This document shows, piece by piece, positions 17,599-25,206 of a DNA stretch of 64,000 nt (position 1 is its first letter; the number at the start of each line of letters is the position of its first letter). Origin of the DNA: Curtobacterium sp. MMLR14_010 (GTDB lineage Bacteria > Actinomycetota > Actinomycetes > Actinomycetales > Microbacteriaceae); contig NZ_MJGV01000057.1 in NCBI RefSeq assembly GCF_001865015.1, forward strand, positions 151,677 through 215,676, written 5' to 3'. The notes under the pieces are model-generated. The model made no database searches, was not told the origin of the DNA, and saw nothing but the letters and a program-made list of their open reading frames with translations. The position numbers and the translations under genes are program-made.

Positions 17599-18252
17599 TC
17601 AGCCGCGGATGCGGAACGCGGTGCCCTCGGGCGTGACCTCGACCCCGTCGAAGCCGTGGACGCGCGGGATCCCAGCCGTGACCTCGGCCTCGAGCGTCCC
17701 CACGACCACAGTCGTCGCCCCGGAGGCGATCGCGGACTCGACGCCGGCCGGAGCGTCCTCGAACGCCAGGCAGTCCGTCGCCGCGAGCCCGAGGAGCTCG
17801 GCACCGCGGAGGTACCCGTCGGGGTGCGGCTTGCCGTTCTCGATGTCCTCGGAGGTGACGACCACGTCCGGCACGGTGACGCCCGCGGCACGCATCCGGT
17901 TGAGGGCGAGGTCGCGCGGCGCACTCGTCACCAGCGCCACGGGGACGCCGGCGTCGACCAGTCGCTGCAGGAACGCCGCGGCCCCGGGGACCTCGACGAT
18001 GCCGTGGGTGTTCTCGACCTCGTCCGCGACGAGCTCGTCCGCCAGGCGACGCTGTTCCGCGGGGTCGAGGTCGGGCAGGAAGTGCGCGACGGTGTCGATC
18101 GTCTGACGCCCGTGCGAGAAGGCCAGGATCGTCGACGGCGCGAGGTCGTGCGCTGCGCCGAAGCGGCCCCACGCTCCCTCGACGACCGAGGTGGAGTCCA
18201 CGAGCGTCCCGTCCATGTCGAAGAGGACCCCGGACGCCACGATGTCGATCAC
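17599..18252 (-). CDS. HAD-family phosphatase (sugar/glycerol phosphatase type)
   Basis: A 217-residue HAD hydrolase of the beta-phosphoglucomutase/DOG phosphatase subgroup. Motif I VLFDMDGTLVDST near residue 9, motif II ALVTSAPRDLA near 110, Lys motif NGKPHPDGYL near 143 and motif IV CLAFEDAPAGVESA near 164 are all intact, with a four-helix cap after motif I. The GKPHPDGY and FEDAPAG pattern is usual for sugar phosphatases such as YfbT/Gpp1. Only 10 bases separate it from the small membrane gene upstream, so it is in the operon running down from folE. Confidence 0.92.
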   Translation of the reverse strand: MIDIVASGVLFDMDGTLVDSTSVVEGAWGRFGAAHDLAPSTILAFSHGRQTIDTVAHFLPDLDPAEQRRLADELVADEVENTHGIVEVPGAAAFLQRLVDAGVPVALVTSAPRDLALNRMRAAGVTVPDVVVTSEDIENGKPHPDGYLRGAELLGLAATDCLAFEDAPAGVESAIASGATTVVVGTLEAEVTAGIPRVHGFDGVEVTPEGTAFRIRG

Positions 18253-18262
18253 GTGCCCGACC

Positions 18263-18469
18263 CTACCGGCCGGCGCCGCGACGCCGCCCGGCGGCGAGGA
18301 CCGTCACGAGCGCGACGACCGACAGGACCGCTGCGACCACCCAGACGACCACCTGTGCCGAGCGCAGGGCGGGGACGACCTGACCGAGCACCATGACGAG
18401 CGCCACCGAGCAGCAGAGCACGGAGACAGCGATCCGGAGACGCCTCGTCGTACGTGGTACTTCACCCAT
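18263..18469 (-). CDS. Small two-helix membrane protein, unknown
   Basis: A 68-residue protein beginning MGEVPRTTRRLRIAV, with two hydrophobic segments (residues ~11-29 and ~37-57) separated by a short loop and a basic C-terminus. No family recognised. The start at 18469 is preferred to one 12 codons upstream because the extra residues are charged and unconserved-looking. It lies between the RibD-like and HAD genes on the same strand with short spacing. Confidence 0.6.
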   Translation of the reverse strand: MGEVPRTTRRLRIAVSVLCCSVALVMVLGQVVPALRSAQVVVWVVAAVLSVVALVTVLAAGRRRGAGR

Positions 18470-18512
18470 CACGCAACGGTATCGATGGTCGAACAGTCGA
18501 CGCAAGGCCCGG

Positions 18513-19346
18513 TCACCGCGACCGGACGTACCTCGTCAGCAGCAGGTCCCCTTCGCCGAGCAGCACGTGCGCCAGCCGCATCCGCCGCAGCTCCGGCGAC
18601 GATCCACGCACGATGCGGGGCCCCTCGCCGCCCTCGAGCGACGGGTCCACCGACAGGCACAGCTCGTCGACGAGGTCCGCCGCCACGAGTGAGCCCAGGA
18701 ACGACGGCCCGCCCTCGCAGTGGATCCGTCCGAGACCACGGGCGACGAGTGCGTCACGCACGAGCCCGACGTCCACCGAGTCCGTCCCGCACGACACCAC
18801 GTCGGCCACGGCGGACAGGGCCGCGCGGGCGGTGGGATCGGCAGCGTTGGACGTCAGCACGAGTGGCCGCACCGGGGCGTCGGTGAACACGGACGACGCG
18901 GGGTCGAGCGAGAGCGACCCAGTGACGATCGCGAACACGGGGTGGTCCGGCAGGCCGTGCTCCCGGCGCCAGGCGACGTCGGCATCGTGCAGGCGCATGG
19001 GCCCGTAGCCCTCGTCGCGGACGGTGCCGGCGGCGACGAGCACCACGTCGGCGATGCGACGGAGCAGGTCGAACACCCGCAGGTCGTCCGGCCCACCGAG
19101 CGCCCCGGTTACGCCGGCGGCGGACGCGGCACCGTCCAGCGTGCTGACGAAGTTGACCCGGATCCAACCGGCGGCCGACGGGTCAGAGCCGGCCCGAGCC
19201 TCCAGGCCGACAGCAGACCCGGCCACAGCCGCAGCCGCCCCGACACCAGCAGAAGCAGCAGCAACGGCCACAGCCGGCGCCGCGCTGTACAGCGCGACCA
19301 GGTCGTCGTCGGACAGGTCCGCGACGGACGGGGGCAGCAGGTTCAC
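18513..19346 (-). CDS. RibD C-terminal-type reductase (pyrimidine/dihydrofolate reductase fold)
   Basis: A 277-residue NADPH-dependent reductase with the DHFR-like fold: NFVSTLDGAAS near residue 65, VVLVAAGTVRDEGYGP near 100, RIHCEGGPSFLGSL near 217 and the C-terminal strand. It lacks the RibD deaminase domain. The mycobacterial homologue class (Rv2671) shows dihydrofolate reductase activity, so a role in folate rather than riboflavin is plausible given the neighbours. Residues ~23-55 are an Ala/Val/Gly-rich insertion ending in GLEARAGSD, which encodes a GGAGGCTCG-core motif. The GTG start overlaps the folP stop as GTGA. Confidence 0.85.
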   Translation of the reverse strand: MNLLPPSVADLSDDDLVALYSAAPAVAVAAASAGVGAAAAVAGSAVGLEARAGSDPSAAGWIRVNFVSTLDGAASAAGVTGALGGPDDLRVFDLLRRIADVVLVAAGTVRDEGYGPMRLHDADVAWRREHGLPDHPVFAIVTGSLSLDPASSVFTDAPVRPLVLTSNAADPTARAALSAVADVVSCGTDSVDVGLVRDALVARGLGRIHCEGGPSFLGSLVAADLVDELCLSVDPSLEGGEGPRIVRGSSPELRRMRLAHVLLGEGDLLLTRYVRSR

Positions 19347-20278
19347 GTGTTGTGCCTCGATTCCAGGGGTGCGCGCCAGCCGAGGGTGGCCTCGACCATG
19401 CGCATGGCGTCGACGGACTCGACGACGTCGTGCATCCGCACGACACGGGCGCCGAGCATCGCACTGACCGTCGCGACGGCCAGCGACCCCGACAGCCGCG
19501 ACCCGCGGGGACGGCCAAGGGACTCCCCGACGAAGTCCTTGTTCGAGACGGCAGCGAGCACGGGGTAGCCGAGCGCGACGACCTCTGGCAGCCGCCGGGT
19601 GAGCTCGAGCGTGTGCACGGTGTTCTTGTTGAGGTCGTGGCCCGGGTCGACGATGATCCGCGCGTCGGGGACGCCGGCGGCGAGAGCCCGGTCCACGCGT
19701 TCGCGCAGGAAGCCGACGACGGAGCCGGTCACGTCGTCGTAGGCGGGCGGTGTCGGCAGCTGCTGGCGGGGCAGGGCCGTGGAGTGCGTGATGACGATGG
19801 TGGCGCCGGAGTCGGCGACGACGTCAGCCATCCGCGGGTCGGACAGCCCGGTCGTGTCGTTGACGACGCTGGCGCCGGCGGCGATCGCGGCGGCCGCGAC
19901 CTCCGGGCGGAAGGTGTCGACGCTGATGACGACGTCGGACTGCTGCGCGAGCTGCTCGACGACGGGCACGACGCGGTCGATCTCCTCCGAGGCGGGCAGC
20001 TCCGGCCCGGGCGCGAACTTCACGCCGCCGATGTCGACCCAGTCGGCGCCCTGCTCGGCGGCGAGGACCGCGGCCTCGACCGCGCGGTCGAGCGCGAACG
20101 TGGCGCCCTTGTCATGGAACGAGTCGGGGGTGCGGTTGACGATCGCCATCACCGCGATGCGGTGGTCGAAGTCGATGGTGCGCCGGCCGATGGTGCGGAC
20201 CGGGTCGCGCAGGTCGGGCACGACCCAGCCGGGTGACGAGCCGGCCTGGAGGCTCGTGACGGCGCCGTCACGCGTCAT
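19343..20278 (-). CDS. folP: Dihydropteroate synthase-like protein, FolP2 type
   Basis: A 311-residue TIM-barrel protein. Pterin-binding signatures are present in the FolP2 form: VMAIVNRTPDSFHDKGATF near residue 42, VDIGGVKFAPGPE near 79 and VSNKDFVGESLG near 242. These match mycobacterial FolP2 more than FolP1, and M. leprae FolP2 is reported to lack dihydropteroate synthase activity. Here it lies between folE and a reductase, joined to both by four-base overlaps, so a pterin role is likely but the exact reaction is open. The short N-terminal tail contains a dispersed motif copy (20241-20256). Confidence 0.88.
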   Translation of the reverse strand: MTRDGAVTSLQAGSSPGWVVPDLRDPVRTIGRRTIDFDHRIAVMAIVNRTPDSFHDKGATFALDRAVEAAVLAAEQGADWVDIGGVKFAPGPELPASEEIDRVVPVVEQLAQQSDVVISVDTFRPEVAAAAIAAGASVVNDTTGLSDPRMADVVADSGATIVITHSTALPRQQLPTPPAYDDVTGSVVGFLRERVDRALAAGVPDARIIVDPGHDLNKNTVHTLELTRRLPEVVALGYPVLAAVSNKDFVGESLGRPRGSRLSGSLAVATVSAMLGARVVRMHDVVESVDAMRMVEATLGWRAPLESRHNT

Positions 20279-20934
20279 GCGTCCGCCTCGGGCTGACTTG
20301 CGGCGGCGCGGGCGTCGTGACCGGCGTCGGCACCGATCCCGGCTCCGGCTCCGGCTCCGATCAGGGCGATCGCCTCGGCCCGACCGTTGGCCTCGGCCAG
20401 CGAGCCGCTCGCGGCGACCGTCACCGTCGTCGAGCCGGTCTGTCGCTCGCCGCGGGTCGTCACGCACTGGTGCTGGGCGTCGAGCACGACGAGGACGCCC
20501 TGGGCCTCGAGGCCGTCCTGCACCGCCCGCACGACCTGTTCGCCGAGCCGCTCCTGCAGCTGCGGGCGGGAGGCGAGTGCATCGACGACCCGGGCCAGCG
20601 TGCCGAGGCCGATGAGCCGCTCGCCCGGGGCGTAGGCGAGGTGCGCGACGCCGAGGAAGGGGAGCATGTGGTGCTCGCAGACGGAGCGGAAGCGGATGTC
20701 GCGGACGACGACGAGCTGGCCGCGCTCGTCGGCCTCGGCCGGGACGGTGCCGTCGCGGGCGATCGCGGCGGCGTCCTCGCCCAGGCCGGCGAAGAACTCG
20801 GTGTAGGCGTCGGCGACCCGCTGCGGTGTCCGTGCGAGCCCGGGGCGGTCGGGGTCCTCCCCGATGCCGGCGAGGAGCTCGCGCACGGCGGCCTCGATGC
20901 GAGCACGGTCCATGCGGTGGTTCACGCAGCCCAT
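20275..20934 (-). CDS. folE: GTP cyclohydrolase I
   Basis: A 219-residue enzyme making dihydroneopterin triphosphate from GTP, first step of folate synthesis. Zinc and active-site residues are visible in FRSVCEHHMLPFLG near residue 79, with QVQERL-like region SRPQLQERLGEQV and the Cys in HQCVTTRG near 150. ATG at 20934 follows a GGGGGA ten bases upstream; an internal ATG (MDRARIEAAV) is also possible. The last ~35 residues (GAGAGAGIGADAG) are low complexity outside the fold. It opens the folE-folP-reductase operon and is divergent from a purine permease. Confidence 0.94.
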   Translation of the reverse strand: MGCVNHRMDRARIEAAVRELLAGIGEDPDRPGLARTPQRVADAYTEFFAGLGEDAAAIARDGTVPAEADERGQLVVVRDIRFRSVCEHHMLPFLGVAHLAYAPGERLIGLGTLARVVDALASRPQLQERLGEQVVRAVQDGLEAQGVLVVLDAQHQCVTTRGERQTGSTTVTVAASGSLAEANGRAEAIALIGAGAGAGIGADAGHDARAAASQPEADA

Positions 20935-20968
20935 CAAACACCAGTCCCCCGACGCTGCCAGGTTCCTT

Positions 20969-20974
20969 TAAACT
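20969..20974 (+). promoter_or_regulatory. -10 element for a leaderless permease transcript
   Basis: TAAACT fits the actinobacterial -10 pattern TANNNT and stands out as the only AT-rich stretch upstream of the permease. It ends seven bases before the GTG at 20981, and no ribosome site lies between, so transcription probably starts at the start codon itself. No good -35 was found. Confidence 0.5.
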
Positions 20975-20980
20975 TCGTCA

Positions 20981-22450
20981 GTGAGCGCCACGAAGACCAC
21001 CGAACCGCCCCGGAACCGCGTCGCGTCCGGCCTCGACCGCTTCTTCTCCGTCACGAAGCGCGGATCGACCATTCCCCGTGAGGTCCGCGGTGGCCTCGTC
21101 TCCTTCGTCACGATGGCGTACATCGTCATCCTCAACCCGCTCATCCTCGGTGGGTTCAGCGCCGACCAGGCCGCGAAGGACGTCACCGGCGGCTGGCTCG
21201 AGAACGCCCAGGTCGCCGCGGCCACCGGGCTCGTCGCCGGCATCATGACCATCGCGATGGGCATGATCGCGAACCTGCCGTTCGGCATCGCCGCGGGCCT
21301 CGGGATCAACTCGTTCCTCGCCGTGAGCGTCGTGCACCAGGTCACCTGGGCCGAGGCGATGGGGCTCGTGGTCATCAACGGCGTGATCATCGTCATCCTG
21401 GCGTTGACGGGCATCCGCACGATGATCTTCACGGCGGTGCCGGCGCAGCTCAAGGCCGCGATCACCGTCGGCATCGGCCTGTTCATCGCCTTCATCGGCC
21501 TCGTCGACTCCGGCTTCGTGCGCTCCTCGGGGCTGGCGTCGCCGCCCCTGCAGCTCGGTGAGGACGGCTCCGTCGGGGCCCTCCCCACGATCGTGTTCCT
21601 CATCGGCCTGGTGATCATCGGCACGCTCATGGCCCGCAAGGTCAAGGGCGCCCTGCTCATCGGCATCATCGCGACGACGATCATCGCGATCATCCTGCAG
21701 GCCGTCTTCCACGTGCCCACCTCGGTCGACTCCAAGACCGGCTGGAACCTCAACGCCCCCGGCCTGCCGAGCGCGCTGTTCGCCCTGCCCGACCTGTCGC
21801 TCGTCGGCCACTTCGACTTCGGCGCCTTCAGCCGCATCGGCCCGCTCGCCGCGTCGATGCTCGTCTTCACGCTGGTCTTCACGAACTTCTTCGACGCCAT
21901 GGGCACGATGACCGGTCTGGCGAAGGCCGCCGGGGTCGCGAAGCCCGACGGCACCTTCCCGCGCCTCCGCTCGGCGCTCGTCGTCGAGGGCGCCGGTGCG
22001 ATCGCCGGCGGTGGCGCCTCGGTCTCGTCGAACACCGTCTTCATCGACTCCGCCGCCGGCATCGGCGAGGGCGCCCGCACGGGCATGGCCTCCGTCGTCA
22101 CCGGCCTGCTGTTCCTGGCGTCGATGTTCCTGACCCCGCTGACCCAGGTCGTCCCGCTCGAGGTCGCGGCCGCCGGGCTCGTCGTCGTCGGTGCGCTCAT
22201 GGTCGCGCAGGTCAAGGACATCGAGTGGACCGACTTCGGCTCAGCGCTGCCGGCGTTCCTGACGATCGTCGTGATGCCGCTGACCTACTCGATCGCGAAC
22301 GGCATCGGCGTCGGCTTCATCAGCTGGGTGCTCATCAAGGCGCTGTCCGGCCGCGGCCGCGAGGTCTCCTGGCTGCTCTACGTCGTCGCCGCGGGCTTCC
22401 TGCTGTACTTCGCGCGCGGGCCCCTGGAGTCGGTGCTCGGGGTCGGCTGA
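20981..22450 (+). CDS. NCS2-family purine permease (AzgA type)
   Basis: A 489-residue permease with about 13 hydrophobic segments. AzgA/GhxP-type features: REVRGGLVSFVTMAYIVILN at the N-terminus, GIAAGLGINSFLA near residue 105, FTNFFDAMGTMTGLAKAAG near residue 298 and VSSNTVFIDSAAG near 345, which carry the nucleobase-binding residues of the family. Likely imports adenine, guanine or hypoxanthine with protons. It shares a 46-base promoter region with divergent folE, a fitting neighbour since GTP cyclohydrolase consumes purine nucleotides. The GTG start appears leaderless. Confidence 0.93.
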   Translation: MSATKTTEPPRNRVASGLDRFFSVTKRGSTIPREVRGGLVSFVTMAYIVILNPLILGGFSADQAAKDVTGGWLENAQVAAATGLVAGIMTIAMGMIANLPFGIAAGLGINSFLAVSVVHQVTWAEAMGLVVINGVIIVILALTGIRTMIFTAVPAQLKAAITVGIGLFIAFIGLVDSGFVRSSGLASPPLQLGEDGSVGALPTIVFLIGLVIIGTLMARKVKGALLIGIIATTIIAIILQAVFHVPTSVDSKTGWNLNAPGLPSALFALPDLSLVGHFDFGAFSRIGPLAASMLVFTLVFTNFFDAMGTMTGLAKAAGVAKPDGTFPRLRSALVVEGAGAIAGGGASVSSNTVFIDSAAGIGEGARTGMASVVTGLLFLASMFLTPLTQVVPLEVAAAGLVVVGALMVAQVKDIEWTDFGSALPAFLTIVVMPLTYSIANGIGVGFISWVLIKALSGRGREVSWLLYVVAAGFLLYFARGPLESVLGVG

Positions 22451-22520
22451 CGCCGGGCCGCGGGTGCGGGCTGCGGCTGCGGGGGTTGCCGGCACGGCTG
22501 TGGCTGGCGCCGATCGGCTT

Positions 22521-22582
22521 CGCACAACCAGAACCGGCTCGCGCCACGGACTTCCGTGGTGCGGGCCGGTTTCGGTTGTGCG
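22521..22582. terminator. Near-loopless 30-bp hairpin between convergent genes
   Basis: Arms 22521-22550 and 22553-22582 pair over 30 positions with four mismatches and a two-base gap. The stem centre shares CGGCTCGC(A/G)CCAC with the hairpin at 10242-10305, including the same CGCACAAC-like flank. It lies downstream of both the permease and the convergent 150-residue gene, so it probably terminates both. Confidence 0.7.
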
Positions 22583-22622
22583 GCGTGGGCGGACGCCGTC
22601 GGTCCGGACGGGAGGCTCGGGG

Positions 22623-23075
22623 CTACTCCGGCAGGTCGGCCGGCGTCGCCTCGTGGTGGCGCTGAGCGCGCGTGCGCCGGTCCTCCTTCATGCCCGCCTC
22701 GAGCAGGTGGCGGCGGCCCCCGGCGAGGTCGTCCCGCGCCGTGCGCTCCAGGTCCTTGGCGAGCGCGTAGTACCCGTCGTCGTAGTCCTCGACGATCTGG
22801 AACGTCCACCGGCCCTCGATGACGTTCCGCCCGATCAGCTCCGTGTCGATGCGGTCCGCCAACTCGGAGTGCCCGGCCTTCCGGAGCTGCTCGACGGCGT
22901 CTCCGAAACCGAGGTCCGCCTTGCCCGTCAGGCGGTGGAACCCGTAGAGGTAGCCGCGCGCGTGCTCGAGCACCTCGAGTGCCGCGGAGAGCGTCCCGAG
23001 GGCCTCGACGGTCTCCTCGGACACCCCCTCTGGCACCTGGTGGGCGGCGTCCGGTCCCTGTCCGTCGTTCGTCAT
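22623..23075 (-). CDS. Conserved hypothetical helical protein
   Basis: A 150-residue soluble, charged protein; I do not recognise a named family. It is mostly predicted helix: VEALGTLSAALEVLEHARGYLYG (residues ~23-45), a region IEGRWTFQIVEDYDDGYYAL near 85-105, and a basic C-terminal helix (GGRRHLLEAGMKEDRRTRAQ). Codon usage is normal for the genome and the frame is intact from an ATG. It is convergent with the purine permease and divergent from the LexA-controlled gene, but with over 80 bases between. Confidence 0.7.
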   Translation of the reverse strand: MTNDGQGPDAAHQVPEGVSEETVEALGTLSAALEVLEHARGYLYGFHRLTGKADLGFGDAVEQLRKAGHSELADRIDTELIGRNVIEGRWTFQIVEDYDDGYYALAKDLERTARDDLAGGRRHLLEAGMKEDRRTRAQRHHEATPADLPE

Positions 23076-23155
23076 GTGACCCCGTCTACACGAGCAGTCC
23101 CGGAACCGCTCCCGGGATCCGACGGCGGTTGCAGGACCCCCGACCGACGCCTACC

Positions 23156-23175
23156 ATTCGAACACACGTTCGAAT
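23156..23175. promoter_or_regulatory. LexA (SOS) box
   Basis: ATTCGAACACACGTTCGAAT is a perfect palindrome with arms of eight and a four-base centre. Its core is an exact match to the actinobacterial SOS consensus TCGAAC-N4-GTTCGA. It lies 12 bases before the ATG of the 87-residue gene, immediately upstream of its ribosome site, where bound LexA would block it. It could also influence the divergent gene. Confidence 0.9.
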
Positions 23176-23187
23176 GAGGAGGACCCG

Positions 23188-23451
23188 ATGATCGTCGTCG
23201 ACGCAGCCACCACGGTCTGGTGGACCCAGGGGATGCCGGTGCGCATCGTGTGGCAGGGACGCCGCTGGCGGGTGTCCGACGTGCCGACACGCCTCACCGT
23301 GACCCCGTCCGACCTGCCCACCGCCATCACCCACGCGCCCGAACGGACTGCCGGTTGGCGCTTCCAGGTCACGGCGGAGGACGGCGAGACCCTGGTGGTC
23401 GACATCGTCCCGGACGGCGGCGGGTGGGCCGTCGCTCGGACGTGGTCGTGA
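23188..23451 (+). CDS. Small SOS-controlled protein (DUF6504-like)
   Basis: An 87-residue protein with alternating beta-strand-like sequence: VRIVWQGRRWRVSDV (residues ~18-32), GWRFQVTAEDGETLVVDIV (~57-75) and WAVARTW at the end. The layout of a W-x-GRxWxV strand and closing W/R strand resembles DUF6504 proteins, which in actinobacteria are often encoded beside the SOS mutasome genes imuB and dnaE2; this resemblance is from memory and untested. Neither imuB nor dnaE2 is next to it here. A strong GAGGAGGACCCG ribosome site and a perfect LexA box precede it, so it is very probably DNA-damage induced. Confidence 0.75.
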   Translation: MIVVDAATTVWWTQGMPVRIVWQGRRWRVSDVPTRLTVTPSDLPTAITHAPERTAGWRFQVTAEDGETLVVDIVPDGGGWAVARTWS

Positions 23452-23508
23452 CGGCGATTCGGGGCACCGTCATCATGGACATCACCATCGCGACCTATCC
23501 ACGTTCTT

Positions 23509-23514
23509 GATAAT
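23509..23514 (+). promoter_or_regulatory. -10 element upstream of the nucleotidyltransferase-HEPN pair
   Basis: TTGATAATG contains GATAAT (23509-23514) and, overlapping it, TAATGT (23511-23516). Both fit a -10 and end 10-12 bases before the ATG at 23527. No ribosome site lies between, indicating a leaderless or near-leaderless mRNA. The patch is clearly more AT-rich than its surroundings. Confidence 0.5.
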
Positions 23515-23526
23515 GTCATCCACCAA

Positions 23527-24111
23527 ATGGTCAAGTCGATCTCGCGGTTGTCACCGCTGTTCCGTTCCGACGCGCAAGGAGAGATCCTCGCGCGGGTGTT
23601 CCTGGACGGCGGGGCGCGATACTCCACGAGCGACCTCGCGCGGCTCACCAACGTGCCGTACGCGACGGCGCACCGTGAGGTGCAACGCCTCGTCGAGACC
23701 AACCTCGTGATGACCGAGCACGTCGGTCGATCGGTCCTCGTCCGCGCGAACCCCGACGACCCGGCGTTCCTTCCACTCGTGGAACTGCTGCAGCTCAGCT
23801 TCGGCCCGACCGTGGTGCTGGGTCGCCTGCTCAGTGGGGTCCCCGACCTGGAAGAGGCGTACGTCTACGGGTCCTGGGCAGCGCGACGACTCGGAGAAGG
23901 CGGTTCGCCACCAGGTGACATCGACGTCCTCGTCGTCGGGAGGCCCGATCGCAGCCTCCTGTTCGACACCGCTGATGCCGCCTCGAAGGAGCTGCACCGC
24001 GACGTCAGCATCCGTGCGACGTCTCGCGAGACGTGGGAGCGGGCCGATGACCCGTTCCTCAAGACCGTTCGCCAGCGTCCGCTGGTACCGATCACGATGG
24101 GAGGGAAGTAG
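23527..24111 (+). CDS. Winged-helix plus minimal nucleotidyltransferase fusion (MntA-like)
   Basis: A 194-residue two-domain protein. Residues ~15-75 form a winged helix (RYSTSDLARLTNVPYATAHR). Residues ~95-190 are a minimal nucleotidyltransferase: YVYGSWAARRLGEGG then GDIDVLVVG, the GS...DxD signature, and a third acidic position in HRDVSIR. MntA-type enzymes of type VII toxin-antitoxin systems add AMP to a partner HEPN protein; this one adds a DNA-binding domain, so it could also be the regulator. Stop and next start are adjacent, linking it to the HEPN gene. Lower-GC promoter region suggests recent acquisition. Confidence 0.85.
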   Translation: MVKSISRLSPLFRSDAQGEILARVFLDGGARYSTSDLARLTNVPYATAHREVQRLVETNLVMTEHVGRSVLVRANPDDPAFLPLVELLQLSFGPTVVLGRLLSGVPDLEEAYVYGSWAARRLGEGGSPPGDIDVLVVGRPDRSLLFDTADAASKELHRDVSIRATSRETWERADDPFLKTVRQRPLVPITMGGK

Positions 24112-24585
24112 GTGGCACCGAACGTGTGGGCCCTCGGTCGAGCCGAGGTTGAACAGGCACTGCGCAACGGCACACTGACTCGGGTCGACGCATCGCGAGA
24201 CCTCGCAGAAGCAATGCTCCAACAGGCCAGAGGGGCGTTCTCCGCAGCCGAGATGGTGACCGACGTCAGCGTCGAGAGTGCCTTCAACCTGTTGTACGAC
24301 GCCGCGCGACTGGCGCTGTCAGCGGTACTCGTCAACCAGGGCTTGAAGACCCGAGGAGAAGGCGCTCACGCGGCGGTCGTCGACCTGGTCATCGCCCAGA
24401 CCGAACCTCCCCGGCAGGAGGCCTTCCGCGCGGTCAAGTGGATGCGCAGTGTGCGGAACGACACCCAGTACCCGAACCCGGACCGACCGGTTGCATCACG
24501 AGACGACTTCGATGACGCCGTTCGCCACGTCCCGACCGTCATCGAGCGAGCTGGGATGCTCGTCCAGCACATGCCGCCGTTCTGA
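24112..24585 (+). CDS. HEPN-domain protein, partner of the nucleotidyltransferase
   Basis: A 157-residue all-helical protein. Helix DLAEAMLQQARGAFSAAEM (residues ~29-47), FNLLYDAARLALSAVLVNQG (~59-78) and the motif MRSVRNDTQYPNP (~111-123) fit the HEPN fold. The usual HEPN RNase motif is R-x(4-6)-H; here RNDTQY has Gln/Tyr where His would be, so either this is a catalytically altered HEPN or the Tyr is the AMP-acceptor site known in HepT. The GTG start follows the upstream stop directly. Together the pair resembles a type VII (HepT/MntA) toxin-antitoxin module. Confidence 0.8.
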   Translation: MAPNVWALGRAEVEQALRNGTLTRVDASRDLAEAMLQQARGAFSAAEMVTDVSVESAFNLLYDAARLALSAVLVNQGLKTRGEGAHAAVVDLVIAQTEPPRQEAFRAVKWMRSVRNDTQYPNPDRPVASRDDFDDAVRHVPTVIERAGMLVQHMPPF

Positions 24586-24687
24586 GACCGTTTCCACGCG
24601 TCGATCTTCCCCGCTGGCCGATCCAGCTCCGTGAACACGGCGATGCCGACGTCGGTCCCTGAGCCTCGGACGCGCTACCGTCACGAC

Positions 24688-25203
24688 ATGACCAGGTGGA
24701 TCGCCCTGCTGCGCGGGGTGAACGTGAACGGCATCACCATCCGATCTGCCGACCTCCGGACGCTGTTCGAGGAGCGCGGACACACCGACGTCCGCACTGT
24801 GCTGGCGTCGGGCAACGTCGTTTTCTCGTCCGCGATGCCCGCGCCCGAACTCAAGGCCGACGTCGAGCAGGCGCTCCGCGACCGCTTTGGGTACGACGCC
24901 TGGATCGTGCTCGTCCCGCACGACGCCCTCGCCGCACTCGTCGACGCCTTCCCCTTCGAGTCGTCCGCCGACCGACACGACTACGTCCTCTTCGGGTCCG
25001 ACGACGCCGCACTGGACGACCTGCTCGCCGACCTCGTGCTCGACGAGACGGTGGAGCGGGTCGCGCGCGGCGACGGTGTCGTCTACTGGTCGTGCCCGAA
25101 GGGGTCGAGCACGGACACCGTCTTCGCCAAGCGGGCCGGCGCTGCACGATTCAAGCGCACCACGACGACCCGCAACACGAACACCCTGCGCAAGCTCCTC
25201 TGA
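24688..25203 (+). CDS. DUF1697 family protein
   Basis: A 171-residue protein with the DUF1697 start WIALLRGVNVNGITIRSADL and the conserved FKRTTTTRNTNTLRKLL end. The family is widespread in bacteria and has no established function. The ATG at 24688 was chosen because it places MTRWIALLRGVNV at the usual N-terminus; longer frames lack similarity. It may be an independent transcript, since 102 bases separate it from the HEPN gene. Confidence 0.9.
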   Translation: MTRWIALLRGVNVNGITIRSADLRTLFEERGHTDVRTVLASGNVVFSSAMPAPELKADVEQALRDRFGYDAWIVLVPHDALAALVDAFPFESSADRHDYVLFGSDDAALDDLLADLVLDETVERVARGDGVVYWSCPKGSSTDTVFAKRAGAARFKRTTTTRNTNTLRKLL

Positions 25204-25206
25204 CCG

